Positions 44,789 through 54,400 of a stretch of DNA of 64,000 nucleotides are shown in pieces. The stretch spans positions 299,028 to 363,027 of the forward strand of contig MVDH01000001.1 in the NCBI GenBank assembly GCA_003056245.1, in the 5' to 3' direction. Position 1 is the first letter of the stretch, and the number at the start of each line of letters is the position of its first letter. The notes below the pieces were generated by a model. The model was given only the letters and a program-made list of their open reading frames with translations. It had not been told where the DNA came from and searched no databases. This stretch comes from Cellvibrio sp. 79 (lineage in GTDB: Bacteria; Pseudomonadota; Gammaproteobacteria; Pseudomonadales; Cellvibrionaceae). Both the position numbers and the translations under genes were made by a program.

Positions 44789-45915
44789 TGCCACTACTGT
44801 CCACTCATGAAGCTATAGGTGCTGTATCCGAGGCCTTGCGTTCGCAACTGGAATTGCGCACCTCGATACTGACTACTGTTAGCCGTCCGGAAGTGGCAGC
44901 CAATGGCGATGCAATACCCAAACTCAATTTATTTTTATATCAAATCGATTTTGATCCGCACCTTAAAAATCATTCCCTTGATGATGGCCAACCTGCACCT
45001 TTGTGGTTGGTGCTGCGCTATCTGGTGACGGCTTACGACAGTAGTCTTGATAGTGACACCGTTGATGCGCATCGCATGCTCGCGCGCGCATTGGCACGCT
45101 TGCAGGAAATGAATTTTCTTGCGCCCGCTGTGCCGGCATTAATTGATAATCCTGAACCGTTAAAAATTTCCTTTGATAATGCGGATGTGGATTTGTTGTC
45201 GAAAGTGATGCAAGGCAGTGAAGAAAAATACCGAATCTCTGCCGCGTTTCAAGTGCGGCCAGTATTGATTGCGCCCGATGTAACCCCCTCTTACGCGCCG
45301 CTGGTGCTCACTGTGGGGCCGCCGGGGGCGGAAGGCGTCCTGGTATTACCTTCTATGGGGCCGAATTTAAAACAGGTCGTCCCATCACGATTTGAAATTG
45401 GCGCGACCATTGAATTTTCCGGCGATAACATTAACGGCGGTATCGAAACTGTTTATATCGGCAGTATGGAATTACCGGTTATTGCCGCGCGTGAAGGTGC
45501 TGTGCGTGCACTTGTGCCAGCTGCGCCCACCATTTCGGCTGGTGTCCATACGGCGGTAGTTGCGAAACTATTGGCGAGCGGCCGCCAGCAACTCAGCAAT
45601 CCACAATTAGTCACGCTATTGCCTTCGCTCGTTGCAGCAGTACGTGGCCCACTTTCTCTGAATGGTTCAAATTTATTTGGCAATGTGACGTTGAATGGTG
45701 AACGCCTTGGCGGTCCCGACGATAACATTCTGGTTGCGTTTTATCGCGAAGGCCAAATCGTATTAAATCTGGAAGTCAATGGTTCTGTTGCGCAAACCAG
45801 CGTGCAAGTGGTAGTAACTAACAATAAAGCTTTACCACCAGGAATTTATTATTTGATTGTGCGTGTTAACGGCGCACAAGCGCAACTCACTCCGGCAGTG
45901 GAGTGGATATTATGA
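44788..45915 (+). CDS. DUF4255 tail-terminator protein with Ig-like extension
   Basis: 375 aa. Residues 1-190 form a DUF4255 domain (STHEAIGAVSEALRSQLE...PKLNLFLYQIDFDPHLKN, WLVLRYLVTAYD, AHRMLARALARLQE...EKYRISAAFQVRPVLI), the Afp16/Pvc16-type terminator that caps tube and sheath. Residues 200-375 add two Ig/TIG-like beta domains (SRFEIGATIEFSGDNINGGIETVYIG... and SLNGSNLFGNVTLNG...). These are absent from short homologs and may be surface-exposed. Coupled to its neighbours by TAATG and ATGA overlaps. Confidence 0.88.
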   Translation: MPLLSTHEAIGAVSEALRSQLELRTSILTTVSRPEVAANGDAIPKLNLFLYQIDFDPHLKNHSLDDGQPAPLWLVLRYLVTAYDSSLDSDTVDAHRMLARALARLQEMNFLAPAVPALIDNPEPLKISFDNADVDLLSKVMQGSEEKYRISAAFQVRPVLIAPDVTPSYAPLVLTVGPPGAEGVLVLPSMGPNLKQVVPSRFEIGATIEFSGDNINGGIETVYIGSMELPVIAAREGAVRALVPAAPTISAGVHTAVVAKLLASGRQQLSNPQLVTLLPSLVAAVRGPLSLNGSNLFGNVTLNGERLGGPDDNILVAFYREGQIVLNLEVNGSVAQTSVQVVVTNNKALPPGIYYLIVRVNGAQAQLTPAVEWIL

Positions 45916-48089
45916 ATACTGCCGTAACCTCGCCAGCATTATTTTCACCAGAATTATCCATCAGTGATGCATTGGCTGCGAGTTGGTTGGCAGAAGCAAC
46001 CTTGCGTTTGCGGCGTGAAATTGCCTGGCAATGGTATTTACGTGGAGATGTGACCGCAGCCAATCCGGATCAATTACCACCAATGATTGATGCATTAAGC
46101 GAGAGCCTGGATTTGACGCGCTTTAGCACGGATAAACAACATTTTTTTACAACAGATATCACTGCAAAATTTCTCAGTGAAAAAATTGCCGGCTTACGTG
46201 AAAACCGCATTCTCATTAATGAACGCAACAACATTTATTCTCATAGTAGTGATTCTCACAATAACGAGCCGCGTAATTACGGGTCCTGGGCAGCCGTATG
46301 CGCACGTTTGGAGCTGGATGATTGTGCGCAATTTGTTTTTGCCCTGGGATTATTGGCACGCACTGATCCTGCGAGTATTGCTGTTATCGCTGCTTGCCAA
46401 AATGATGCGCCAAAAAATTTACCAACATTGGCACTCGCATTGCGGTTGTTGGATGGCGATAGGAATTTATTATCCATCGACAGTTCACATCCATTATTTC
46501 GACTGGGTTTACTGCAATTCCACAATGAAAATACCATCGCTAGCTGGCATGAGGGATACGATGTTGCGCCGTTGATCGCCAGCGTCTTTGTGAATGACGA
46601 TAATCGTCTTCCTGCGGAATTACGACTGGTTAACAATGTACAAATATCGGGGGAATTACCTTCAACACTTGTTGCAGCAATAAACTTATTAAATAAACCT
46701 GCCACTGAAACGCAATTCATTCCGCTACTTGGTGATGCGGGTACAGAGTTTAGTGAGTGGGCCGCTGTTATTTCTAACAAAACCGGGCGCGTTGTTGTTG
46801 AGCTTGCGCAACCGGTTATCCCCCCAATTTCCCGTTTGACGGTATTGGCTACCTGGTGCTGGTTGTACGACGCTGATCTATTGTTGCCTTCACTTACTGT
46901 TATTGCCGATGAACATACGCATGAGCGAATTAACTGGCCCGTTATTCCCCTGCGCTGGTTTGCGCCGATACAAGATGCGCGCGCGCTTAAACAGTTACCT
47001 GCATATGCACTGAAACCGGTTGTCGTTTTACCTGTTACCAATTTTGAAATGCGCGTGCAACGTTTTGAACAGGTGCTGGGGCGCCATAGCGAAACGTTGA
47101 AAATTGAAATACTGGAAGCGGCCAGATGTTTTCGCCTCGGTATGAGAGAAATCGATGCAATTGGACTAGCTGCAAAACCCATAAAAGTGTTACGCGGTGA
47201 GCAACTGCATTCACTCTGCCGCGCGCAGGTGCGCCTGGACCTTGGCTCGCTTGCACAACCGGTCACTCCGCGTTTTACGTTAAACGATTTGGTATTACCG
47301 CCAACACAAACCGTACAGTTGCACGAAATTATTAATGCGATGCGCGCGCTTACCCGGGTGCATTATCGCTGGGGTACTGCACGGGTGTGGAATGAAGCGG
47401 GGCTTTCCGTATTGTTCTGCGGCCCACCCGGAACCGGAAAAACTATGGCTGCCGAAGCGATTGCCGATGAATTGCAATTGCCGATGTTTCGTATCGATTT
47501 ATCGCAAGTAGTTAATAAATATATTGGCGAAACCGAAAAAAACCTGAAGAAAGTTTTTGATGCGGCGGAAGAAAGTGATTGCGTGATTTTTTTTGACGAA
47601 GCCGATGCGTTGTTTGGTAAGCGCACCAGCGTGAAAGATGCTCATGATCGTTTCGCCAATACTGAAATCAGTTATTTGCTGGAGCGCATGGAGCGCTTGA
47701 AAGGCATTGCGATATTGGCAACCAATCGTCGCAAGGATCTGGATGAAGCATTTTTACGTCGCCTGCGCTGCCTGATTGAATTTCCATTGCCGGATGAACG
47801 CGAACGCGAACGGTTATGGCGTTATGTATTTCCTGGCGATGTGGATGTCAGCAAACTCGATATCGAATTTTTAGCGCGCAATTTTCCATTGGCGGGCGGG
47901 CATATTCGCTCTATTGCGTTTAACGCCTGTTTACAAGCAGGCACTAGCGACAAACCCGCTGTAGCGATGACACACGTCTTGTTAGCGGTAAAGCGTGAAT
48001 TGGATAAATTAAATCGGCCCAATTCGCCGGAAAGTTTTGGTAAATACCAATACCAGGTTGCTGACTTATTTGAGGAGACCACGCGATGA
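45912..48089 (+). CDS. AAA+ ATPase of the contractile injection system
   Basis: 725 aa. A long N-terminal region (about 1-480) of unknown fold precedes a AAA+ domain with Walker [14 protein letters not shown] (about 507), Walker B CVIFFDEADALFGKR, sensor 1 ATNRRKDLDEAFLRRLRC and the arginine-finger helix. Afp15/Pvc15-type ATPases are needed for assembly or loading of the particle in other eCIS. ATG 45912 forms an ATGA overlap with the DUF4255 stop, preferred over GTG 45903. Unlike in Afp/PVC loci, where it sits late in the order, here it is in the first half. Confidence 0.92.
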   Translation: MNTAVTSPALFSPELSISDALAASWLAEATLRLRREIAWQWYLRGDVTAANPDQLPPMIDALSESLDLTRFSTDKQHFFTTDITAKFLSEKIAGLRENRILINERNNIYSHSSDSHNNEPRNYGSWAAVCARLELDDCAQFVFALGLLARTDPASIAVIAACQNDAPKNLPTLALALRLLDGDRNLLSIDSSHPLFRLGLLQFHNENTIASWHEGYDVAPLIASVFVNDDNRLPAELRLVNNVQISGELPSTLVAAINLLNKPATETQFIPLLGDAGTEFSEWAAVISNKTGRVVVELAQPVIPPISRLTVLATWCWLYDADLLLPSLTVIADEHTHERINWPVIPLRWFAPIQDARALKQLPAYALKPVVVLPVTNFEMRVQRFEQVLGRHSETLKIEILEAARCFRLGMREIDAIGLAAKPIKVLRGEQLHSLCRAQVRLDLGSLAQPVTPRFTLNDLVLPPTQTVQLHEIINAMRALTRVHYRWGTARVWNEAGLSVLFCGPPGTGKTMAAEAIADELQLPMFRIDLSQVVNKYIGETEKNLKKVFDAAEESDCVIFFDEADALFGKRTSVKDAHDRFANTEISYLLERMERLKGIAILATNRRKDLDEAFLRRLRCLIEFPLPDERERERLWRYVFPGDVDVSKLDIEFLARNFPLAGGHIRSIAFNACLQAGTSDKPAVAMTHVLLAVKRELDKLNRPNSPESFGKYQYQVADLFEETTR

Positions 48090-48373
48090 CGCAACTTAAT
48101 ATTGAGCGTATCGCTTTGCGTTTGCACGGCGTTTCCAGTGATATCGCACAAGCGGCACTTGATGGTCTTGATGCTGAGCTTATACGTCGATTGCAGATGC
48201 GTGGCATTGACGCAAATGAATTATCCGGTATGGCATCCGGTTTGCGACTACCGTCAATTCACGCAACGCAACCCCTGGATGCTGAAAGCCTGCGCGCAAA
48301 ACTGGCGGATGGTCTTATCGATTTATTAGCGCCTGCTACTTCAACATCACTTGATACGGGAGGAAATAATTAA
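48086..48373 (+). CDS. Small eCIS-operon protein, 95 aa
   Basis: Function unknown. Residues 1-45 (NIERIALRLHGVSSDIAQAALDGLDAELIRRL) form a predicted helical segment with the LHGVS pattern, which I associate with short proteins placed after the ATPase in some eCIS and phage-tail clusters. The C-terminal half is Ala/Leu-rich. It overlaps the ATPase stop (ATGA) and its own stop overlaps the next start (TAATG), so it is translated with both. Confidence 0.6.
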   Translation: MTQLNIERIALRLHGVSSDIAQAALDGLDAELIRRLQMRGIDANELSGMASGLRLPSIHATQPLDAESLRAKLADGLIDLLAPATSTSLDTGGNN

Positions 48374-49074
48374 TGTCCGGATTTCTTCTGCGCGGTGCAT
48401 TGGTTGAATACAGCGGTGAATTTTTGGGGCCGATTCCCAATCTGGTGGTGTTTCAATTTAATCCCGAACAATTGGCTCGCACTATCACCATTCCCACTCC
48501 CCCGGAGCCTGTAGCAACTAACCAGGCACGGCAGTCTGAACCCCATGCGACCAGTACACCGCCTACGGAAAGTTTTACGGTTACCGCAAAATTTTCAGCG
48601 GCAGATGATTTGGGCAAAGGCGGCGCTGTTTCGGCAATTCCGCGCGTGTTTGGTATTGGCCCGCAAATCGCGGCGCTGGAAAAAATGGTGTATCCCGCGG
48701 GGCCATTAAGTGGATTGCTGGGTCAGGCGATTGATGTAATTGGCGATGCATTGGGTATGGGGGGCGATGATAAAAAACCGGAGCGCGCCATTCCCCGGCA
48801 ATCGCTGCCGCGCATTTTATTTATCTGGGGTTATACGCGGGTACTGCCAGTGCGTATTAAATCGATGACGATTACCGAGCAGAAGTTTGATGCGTTTTTA
48901 AATCCGGTCCAAGTTGAAGTGCAAATTGGTTTAGAGGTTTTGAGCCTGGCAAAAACCAGCAGCGACAAAATTGGTTATGGTGCGTTGACTTATTCGCGTG
49001 GCGCAAAAGATGCGCAGGCGATTCTCAATCTCGCCAAAGCAGTGGAATTGGCCGCTGACATAATTCCCTTTTGA
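48373..49074 (+). CDS. CIS hub/tube initiator protein (Afp7-like N-terminal domain)
   Basis: 233 aa. The opening MSGFLLRGALVEYSGEFLGPIPNLVVFQFNPEQLARTI matches the contractile-injection-system hub protein family (Afp7/Pvc7 N-terminal domain, called CIS_tube). LPRILFIWGYTRVLPVRIKSMTITEQKFDAFLNPVQVEVQIGLEVLS is the second conserved block. It links the tube to the baseplate spike. In Afp7 a LysM domain follows in the same chain; here the LysM-like part is the separate gene at 49131. Coupled to the 48086 gene (TAATG). Confidence 0.85.
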   Translation: MSGFLLRGALVEYSGEFLGPIPNLVVFQFNPEQLARTITIPTPPEPVATNQARQSEPHATSTPPTESFTVTAKFSAADDLGKGGAVSAIPRVFGIGPQIAALEKMVYPAGPLSGLLGQAIDVIGDALGMGGDDKKPERAIPRQSLPRILFIWGYTRVLPVRIKSMTITEQKFDAFLNPVQVEVQIGLEVLSLAKTSSDKIGYGALTYSRGAKDAQAILNLAKAVELAADIIPF

Positions 49075-49130
49075 CTGCGTCATTTTTTTTGCGTCACTTT
49101 TTTTCATAACTGTTTTCAAGGAGAGTGAAA

Positions 49131-49403
49131 ATGTTTTTAAAAAATTCGCGTTATAGCAACACGCCGCTGGTGATTGCGCGCGCTGCCAATGGCCGCGACG
49201 TGCAAGTGTTGAGCTTGCGCAAATTGCCGCAGGTCAGCGGCGAACGAACCCAAATCCATGATCACGACCAGCTGGATGTGATGAGCCACCGCCGCTATCG
49301 CGATGGCACACGGTTCTGGCATATCGCCGATGCCAATAGTGACCTGGAAGCGAATAACCTGATCGCTGAAACCGGTCGCTACATCAACGTTCCGGAAAAG
49401 TGA
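49131..49403 (+). CDS. Small LysM-like baseplate protein
   Basis: 90 aa from ATG 49131 (AAGGAGAG 8 bases upstream; GTG 49125 is the alternative). YSNTPLVIARAANGRDVQVLSLRKLPQ, then YRDGTRFWHIADANSDLEANNLIAETGRYINVPE: the FWHIADAN...LEANNL...INVPE end is typical of LysM/tail-X-like modules of baseplates. It probably completes the hub together with the preceding gene. Confidence 0.75.
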   Translation: MFLKNSRYSNTPLVIARAANGRDVQVLSLRKLPQVSGERTQIHDHDQLDVMSHRRYRDGTRFWHIADANSDLEANNLIAETGRYINVPEK

Positions 49404-49413
49404 GAGCGCTGTT

Positions 49414-50529
49414 ATGGCACTGGCCAATCTCCGCATTTATCTCGACGGCACTCCGGCAACAGAGGAGCAACTCGATATGTTCCGCGAAATTCGTGTCGAT
49501 CAAGCGATAGGAATGGCGGCGGAAGCGGAGTTGGATATCGATTTGAGCCTGGATGACCAGGGCCTGTGGTCAATGATTGAAGATGCATTTGCACAAGCAT
49601 TTAGCCGCATTCGCATTGAAATAAAAATGGGCGAGGGTGAATACAGTGCGTTAATTGATGGTGCGGTTGTTTCGCAACGGTTCGAATTGGCGGCGGGCCC
49701 CGGTGATAGCGGCCTGACATTGGTAGTGCACGACGATAGTGTGTTGTTGAACCAAATTGAAAGTGTTGCATTATTTGAAGATCAAAGTGCTGATCAAATT
49801 GCACAAACATTAATTGCCGATGCCGGTTTAATTGCAGAAGTCGATAGTGTTCCCGCTGCTGGCAGCGCCTATACCCGTTACGTGGTGCAACGCGGCACTG
49901 CGATGCAATTGTTGCGCGACCTCGCGCGTAAACACGGCATGTTCGCCTATGTAAAACCCGGCGCAATACCGGGGCAAAGCGTAGGTGTTTTTGCGCGGCC
50001 CACGCTGGTTCGCGGTGCGGCGAGCGAATTGTTGTTGGTGGGTGAAGAACGCAATATCCATAAATTTTCGGTGCAACTCGATGCGCTCTTGCCGATGTCG
50101 GTGCGCGGTGGCGATGTGCAACTTTCCGATAGCAGTGTGCTGTCCACCGAAGCCAATGCATCCACACTGGACCCACTGGGTAATGAGGCAACCCATGCGG
50201 CATTAACGCCCACCGCTGTGAGTTTATTAACGCACAGTCGCGAAGAACAAAATGATCTGGATGCGGCGGCCGCTGCTGCGGTGAATTTTTCTGCATTTGC
50301 CTACACCGCGAACACCGAAATTGATGCGAATGATTACGACACGGTACTCGCGCCTTATCAAGTGATCAGTGTTGCGGGTCCCGGCGGTTATTTGGGCGGC
50401 GATTACCTGATCAGCCGTGTGCAACATTCCATTAACGACAGCGGCTACAAACAAAAACTCACGCTGAAACGCAATGCCCGCTCGGCGGGTTCCAGTGGTG
50501 GTAGCGGATTACCGGGAGGGATTTTCTGA
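49414..50529 (+). CDS. Baseplate hub protein (gp27/VgrG N-terminal-like)
   Basis: 371 aa. The late-control-D/gp27 fold is recognised from EIRVDQAIGMAAEAELDIDLS, DGAVVSQRFELAAGPGDSGLTLVVHDDSVLLNQ, the DQSADQIAQTLIADAGL segment, TRYVVQRGTAMQLLRDLARKHGMFAYV and the C-terminal ISRVQHSINDSGYKQKLTLKRNAR. It forms the trimeric hub that joins tube to spike. A glycine/serine tail (SAGSSGGSGLPGG) ends it. Its stop overlaps the next start (TGATG). Confidence 0.88.
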   Translation: MALANLRIYLDGTPATEEQLDMFREIRVDQAIGMAAEAELDIDLSLDDQGLWSMIEDAFAQAFSRIRIEIKMGEGEYSALIDGAVVSQRFELAAGPGDSGLTLVVHDDSVLLNQIESVALFEDQSADQIAQTLIADAGLIAEVDSVPAAGSAYTRYVVQRGTAMQLLRDLARKHGMFAYVKPGAIPGQSVGVFARPTLVRGAASELLLVGEERNIHKFSVQLDALLPMSVRGGDVQLSDSSVLSTEANASTLDPLGNEATHAALTPTAVSLLTHSREEQNDLDAAAAAAVNFSAFAYTANTEIDANDYDTVLAPYQVISVAGPGGYLGGDYLISRVQHSINDSGYKQKLTLKRNARSAGSSGGSGLPGGIF

Positions 50530-51245
50530 TGCTGGGTTCCGGTATTGACCAATTATTGGTGGATCTTTCCGAGCGCGTGAATAACCGCTACTACGGAAAA
50601 TATCGCGGCGTTGTCAGCAGTGTGGATGACCCGGAAAAAGTTGGTCGTTTGCGCGCGCGCGTGCCCAAAATTTTCCTGGATGTGGAAACCCAATGGGCAA
50701 CACCGTGCGCGCCTTACACCGGCGATGGTGAAGGTTTATTTTTAATTCCACCGGTAGGCGCCGGTGTGTGGATTGAATTTGAAGAAGGTGATCTTAATCG
50801 CCCCATTTGGTCAGGTGGTTGGTGGAATAAAGATAAAACCCCAAAAAATGAACAGGGCGATGAAGCGGCAACCACGCGCAAAATTTTACGCAGCAATAGT
50901 GGTTTGTTAGTGGCGATGGATGATGATGCAAAAAAAATATCCATCAGCGATAGCGATGAAAAAAATTTCATCACCATTGAAGTGATGGAAGGAAAAATAA
51001 AAATCCAGGCCACTACCAAAGTCGTGGTGGAATCGCCGCAAATTGAATTGGTTGAAAATGCCAGTCATCCGCTGGTGTATGGCGATGACCTGCTGAATTT
51101 TTTAAACCAGATGATAAATATTTACACCACCCATACCCATCCGGGCGAAACCGCGCTGGGAATTCCGGTGAGCCCCATGACACCCATGCCACCGATGACA
51201 CCGGCAACACCGGCGTTGCTATCGGTAAAAGTGAAAACCGGATGA
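50529..51245 (+). CDS. Spike protein (gp5/baseplate V OB-fold)
   Basis: 238 aa. YYGKYRGVVSSVDDPEKVGRLRARVP...WATPCAPYTGDGEGLFLIPPVGAGVWIEFEEGDLNRPIWSGGWW is the OB-fold gp5/VgrG core. A short beta-helical spike region (KISISDSDEKNFITIEVMEGKIKIQATTKVVVESPQIELV) follows. The end is Pro/Thr/Met-rich (PVSPMTPMPPMTPATPA). No PAAR tip gene is found in the window, so the Pro-rich end or a distant protein may sharpen the tip. Confidence 0.9.
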   Translation: MLGSGIDQLLVDLSERVNNRYYGKYRGVVSSVDDPEKVGRLRARVPKIFLDVETQWATPCAPYTGDGEGLFLIPPVGAGVWIEFEEGDLNRPIWSGGWWNKDKTPKNEQGDEAATTRKILRSNSGLLVAMDDDAKKISISDSDEKNFITIEVMEGKIKIQATTKVVVESPQIELVENASHPLVYGDDLLNFLNQMINIYTTHTHPGETALGIPVSPMTPMPPMTPATPALLSVKVKTG

Positions 51246-51255
51246 GGAACAAACT

Positions 51256-51534
51256 ATGGCATTGAAAGCGGGCACCGTCGCCAATTTTTCCAGCAGTCTG
51301 GCAGAGGCAATGGATAACGCCTTTCAGCAGGAATGGTTGGCCTTAAAAGGCATTCCCTTGCCCACGCAAGGGCAAGATGATCGCCGCATGTTATTTGCGG
51401 CGATCGCGCAGGGATTATTTGTTTATCTCAAAGCCAATGAAGATTTACTGATCAGCACACTGACATTGCGCGACGACACCGGCATTGGCACGGATGAAAC
51501 TTATGCAGTGACGCAACTGGAGTTAAATCTATGA
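51256..51534 (+). CDS. Small eCIS baseplate-associated protein, 92 aa
   Basis: Function unknown. Residues AMDNAFQQEWLALKGIPLPTQGQDDRRMLFAAIAQGLFVYLKANEDLLISTLTL form helices; the pattern is one I associate with small proteins placed between spike and gp25 in such clusters. TGAGGAACAAACT precedes ATG 51256. Coupled to gp25 by ATGA overlap at 51531. Confidence 0.6.
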   Translation: MALKAGTVANFSSSLAEAMDNAFQQEWLALKGIPLPTQGQDDRRMLFAAIAQGLFVYLKANEDLLISTLTLRDDTGIGTDETYAVTQLELNL

Positions 51535-51908
51535 GTGGCCGACATCTCGCATTTCCATTTCACATTGGCACTGATGGTCGCAGCGTTGCGCCGGCGAATC
51601 TGGACGAACATGTGCGCGGGGAAATTTTGCAATTGCTGCTCACCAATGCGGGCGAGCGTCCTTTTATACCGAGCCTGGGCGGCAATTTGCGCCGGTTGGT
51701 TTTCCATGGGAATGATGAGGTCACCGCCGGTTTGGCCAAAGCCAATATTGCCCAGGCGCTTTCCTATTGGTTGGGGCATCGCGTAAAAGTGTTGAACCTG
51801 GATGTGGATAACCAGGATGCCGTACTCGCGATTGATTTGAGTTATGAAGTGATTGATACCGGTGAACAACGGCGCGTGCGCCTTGAACACGGTGGAGGTT
51901 CCGTATGA
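51531..51908 (+). CDS. gp25-like baseplate wedge protein
   Basis: 125 aa. A GPW/gp25 family protein, homologous to lysozyme-like gp25 of T4 and TssE. RHLAFPFHIGTDGRSVAPANLDEHVRGEILQLLLTNAGERPFIPSLGGNLRRLVF contains the EPR-like conserved region (here RPFIPSLGGN). A C-terminal strand pair (VLAIDLSYEVIDTGEQRRVRL) follows. It nucleates sheath polymerisation on the baseplate in related systems. Overlaps both neighbours by ATGA. Confidence 0.92.
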   Translation: MSGRHLAFPFHIGTDGRSVAPANLDEHVRGEILQLLLTNAGERPFIPSLGGNLRRLVFHGNDEVTAGLAKANIAQALSYWLGHRVKVLNLDVDNQDAVLAIDLSYEVIDTGEQRRVRLEHGGGSV

Positions 51909-54400
51909 GTAACGGTATTCGCGCGGGCAAAAAATTTGACGATGAAGTTCTCGCTGAACGCGCACGCAATCTGGCAACGCGCAACCTCAACGGTATTGAG
52001 CGCGTCTTTGTTAATTTATTACCGGCAGCGGCACCCACTGACGCGTGGCTGGATCTTGAATTTCATACCACGCATATTCTTGCGGCGATACTTACCGCCA
52101 TTGGCGGCGGTACCACACCACATTCTATTTTTCCCGTTAGTGGTGGTGTGCGTTTGCGCGGCGGTGCAGCGGCAGGGCAGGTGCGTGTGGTGCAAGTGAT
52201 TGCCGGTGCTGCGCCCAATCAATTGCGCTTGCAAATAAATCCGATTGGCGATTATTCCACGTATACCTTGGCAGTAAATTTTGCCGGTATTGATCCGCTG
52301 TTAGCGGAAATCGATTTTAAATTTCGCCCCGCGTGTTTCAATTTGAATTGCGCTGCCGATGAATCTTTTTCTGCACCGGTAGCAACACCGTATATTGATT
52401 ATCTCGCGAAAGATTTTGATTCATTCAAACACACGTTGATTACCGCGATGCAGCAACGGGTTCCCGACTGGTTGCCTACCAGTGAAGTGGATATGGACCA
52501 GGTGTTGATTGATTTGATTGCGGCAGATGCGGATGAATTATCTGATTACCAGGATCGCACCGTTAACGAAGCGTTTTTGGCAACGGCGCGCAAACGGGTT
52601 TCACTCGCGCGTCACGCGCGTTTAATGGATTACCACATTCATCAAGGCAACCAGGCGAGTAGCTGGTTAGCTGTGCAAGTACAAACGGCTATTAATATTC
52701 CCGCGCGCACCGGTGCGTGGACGAGTGAACATTGGCAAGATAAAACCAGCCAGGCATTCATTACAAAAAAGTTATTGGTGAGTAATCCGTTATTAAATGC
52801 TTTGCAATTGTATAACTGGGGCGGCAGTTTAACGGCACTGGATGCCGGTTGTACCAGTGCGGATATTGCCTTGCCGGCGCCGCTGAATCCGGCGAGCGAA
52901 ACCGATGCAAATAATTTGCGCGATTTAGTAAACAGTATTCGTTCGCGACCTTTTTTAATCCAGCAACACCTCAATCCGGAAACCGGTACTGCGTTAGGGA
53001 AAGATCCAGGCGCGCGGCAAATATTGCAATTAACCGGCACTGCGCAAACGCTGTTTGATCCCATGGGCGGTGTTGCTGGCGAATGGTTTGTGCGTATTTT
53101 CTGGCGCGATGCGGATCGCCTTGCACGTCGCTATTGTTTTTGCACGCAATGTAATACCGCACTGCCGTTGTATAACGTGAGTCTGTTCCACGGCAACCTG
53201 GTTGAGATCAGCCATGGTCGTCCGCATCGCACTATTTTTCGCGCGCCGAATACACCGCTGGCTGTGAGCACTCCATACAATTTTTTATACGGTGATGAAG
53301 CACATATTGAATTAACTCCTTGTGGCGCAGTAGCAAAATTACCGCATACTTCACTCGCATACCTTGCCACCGAACCTGATGGAGTTACGCCGGCGCGCAC
53401 CAGTCTTACCGTGAGTGTAAATGGTTTTGCAACGCCCTGGCGTGAACAAAGTGATTTGATTGAATCCACGAATGATGCACAACATTTTATTGTGGAGACC
53501 GATGAATATCGCAGCAGCTATATTCGTTTTGGCAATGGAAAAAATGGCCGCAACTTACCTGTTGATACATTTATCACCTGCGATTATCAAACCGGTGTGG
53601 GTATTGATGGCAATGTGGGGGCCGATACGGTGATTGGTTTTGATGATGCAGCACTGCCGCAATTAATCCGCATCTGGAATCCATTTGATATTACTGATGG
53701 TCGCGAACCGGAATCGGTAGCGGAAATTATCCGGCGCGTTCCTGAAGCTTATCGCGCACGGCAATTACGCGCGGTGACACTGGAAGATTACGCGCTTCGT
53801 GCAGAACAATTAAAAGAAGTTGCGCACGCGCACGCCAGTTATGCGTGGACCGGTTCGTGGCGCACGGTGCGGATTGCGATAGATCCATTCGGCACAGAAA
53901 TATTAACGGAGCCCGTGCGCAAAAAAATCGCTGCGCATTTGGAAGCGGTGCGATTGATTGGTGAAGATTTGGAAATCAGGCCGGCGCGCTATGTGCCGCT
54001 GGATATTTATTTGAAGGTGTGTGCGCATCCGGATTTTTGGCCAGAACATTTGCGCCGCGAATTGGAATTGGAATTTTCCAACGGTTATACCGCGGATGGT
54101 CGCGGCGGATTTTTCCATCCTGACAATTGGACATTTGGCCAACCGTTATTCCGTTCGCAATTAATCGGGCGCGCTTTGCAAGTGCCCGGTGTTGGTCGCG
54201 TATTGCTGGCGAGTATAAAACGTTTGCACGGTGAGAGTGGTGCAAGCCTGAGCACTATTACTATTCCGGCCAGTGCAGTTGATCATCCGGTGGTTGAGCA
54301 ATTAATTGTCCGGCCCTTTGAAATTATCCAGGTAGCCAATAACCCGAGCAAACTGGAAACAGGGCGATTGAATTTTGAAATCACCGGAGGTCGCCAATGA
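51905..54400 (+). CDS. Baseplate J-like protein 1 (Afp11 type)
   Basis: 831 aa. The centre carries the baseplate J/gp6-like region: YIDYLAKDFDSFKHTLITAMQQRVPDWLPTSEVDMDQVLIDLIAADADELSDYQDRTVNEAFLATARKRVSLARHARLMDY is the conserved opening of these proteins. IRFGNGKNGRNLPVDTFITCDYQTGVGIDGNVG and EYALRAEQLKEVAHAHA-like segments follow, with a C-terminal beta region. It forms the wedge ring of the baseplate. The N-terminal 130 residues are a separate beta domain. Overlaps gp25 and the second J protein by ATGA. Confidence 0.88.
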   Translation: MSNGIRAGKKFDDEVLAERARNLATRNLNGIERVFVNLLPAAAPTDAWLDLEFHTTHILAAILTAIGGGTTPHSIFPVSGGVRLRGGAAAGQVRVVQVIAGAAPNQLRLQINPIGDYSTYTLAVNFAGIDPLLAEIDFKFRPACFNLNCAADESFSAPVATPYIDYLAKDFDSFKHTLITAMQQRVPDWLPTSEVDMDQVLIDLIAADADELSDYQDRTVNEAFLATARKRVSLARHARLMDYHIHQGNQASSWLAVQVQTAINIPARTGAWTSEHWQDKTSQAFITKKLLVSNPLLNALQLYNWGGSLTALDAGCTSADIALPAPLNPASETDANNLRDLVNSIRSRPFLIQQHLNPETGTALGKDPGARQILQLTGTAQTLFDPMGGVAGEWFVRIFWRDADRLARRYCFCTQCNTALPLYNVSLFHGNLVEISHGRPHRTIFRAPNTPLAVSTPYNFLYGDEAHIELTPCGAVAKLPHTSLAYLATEPDGVTPARTSLTVSVNGFATPWREQSDLIESTNDAQHFIVETDEYRSSYIRFGNGKNGRNLPVDTFITCDYQTGVGIDGNVGADTVIGFDDAALPQLIRIWNPFDITDGREPESVAEIIRRVPEAYRARQLRAVTLEDYALRAEQLKEVAHAHASYAWTGSWRTVRIAIDPFGTEILTEPVRKKIAAHLEAVRLIGEDLEIRPARYVPLDIYLKVCAHPDFWPEHLRRELELEFSNGYTADGRGGFFHPDNWTFGQPLFRSQLIGRALQVPGVGRVLLASIKRLHGESGASLSTITIPASAVDHPVVEQLIVRPFEIIQVANNPSKLETGRLNFEITGGRQ

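Noticed and set aside
46277-47266. 329-codon open frame antisense to the AAA+ ATPase gene
   Set aside because: Shadow frame; no ribosome site, no recognisable domain.
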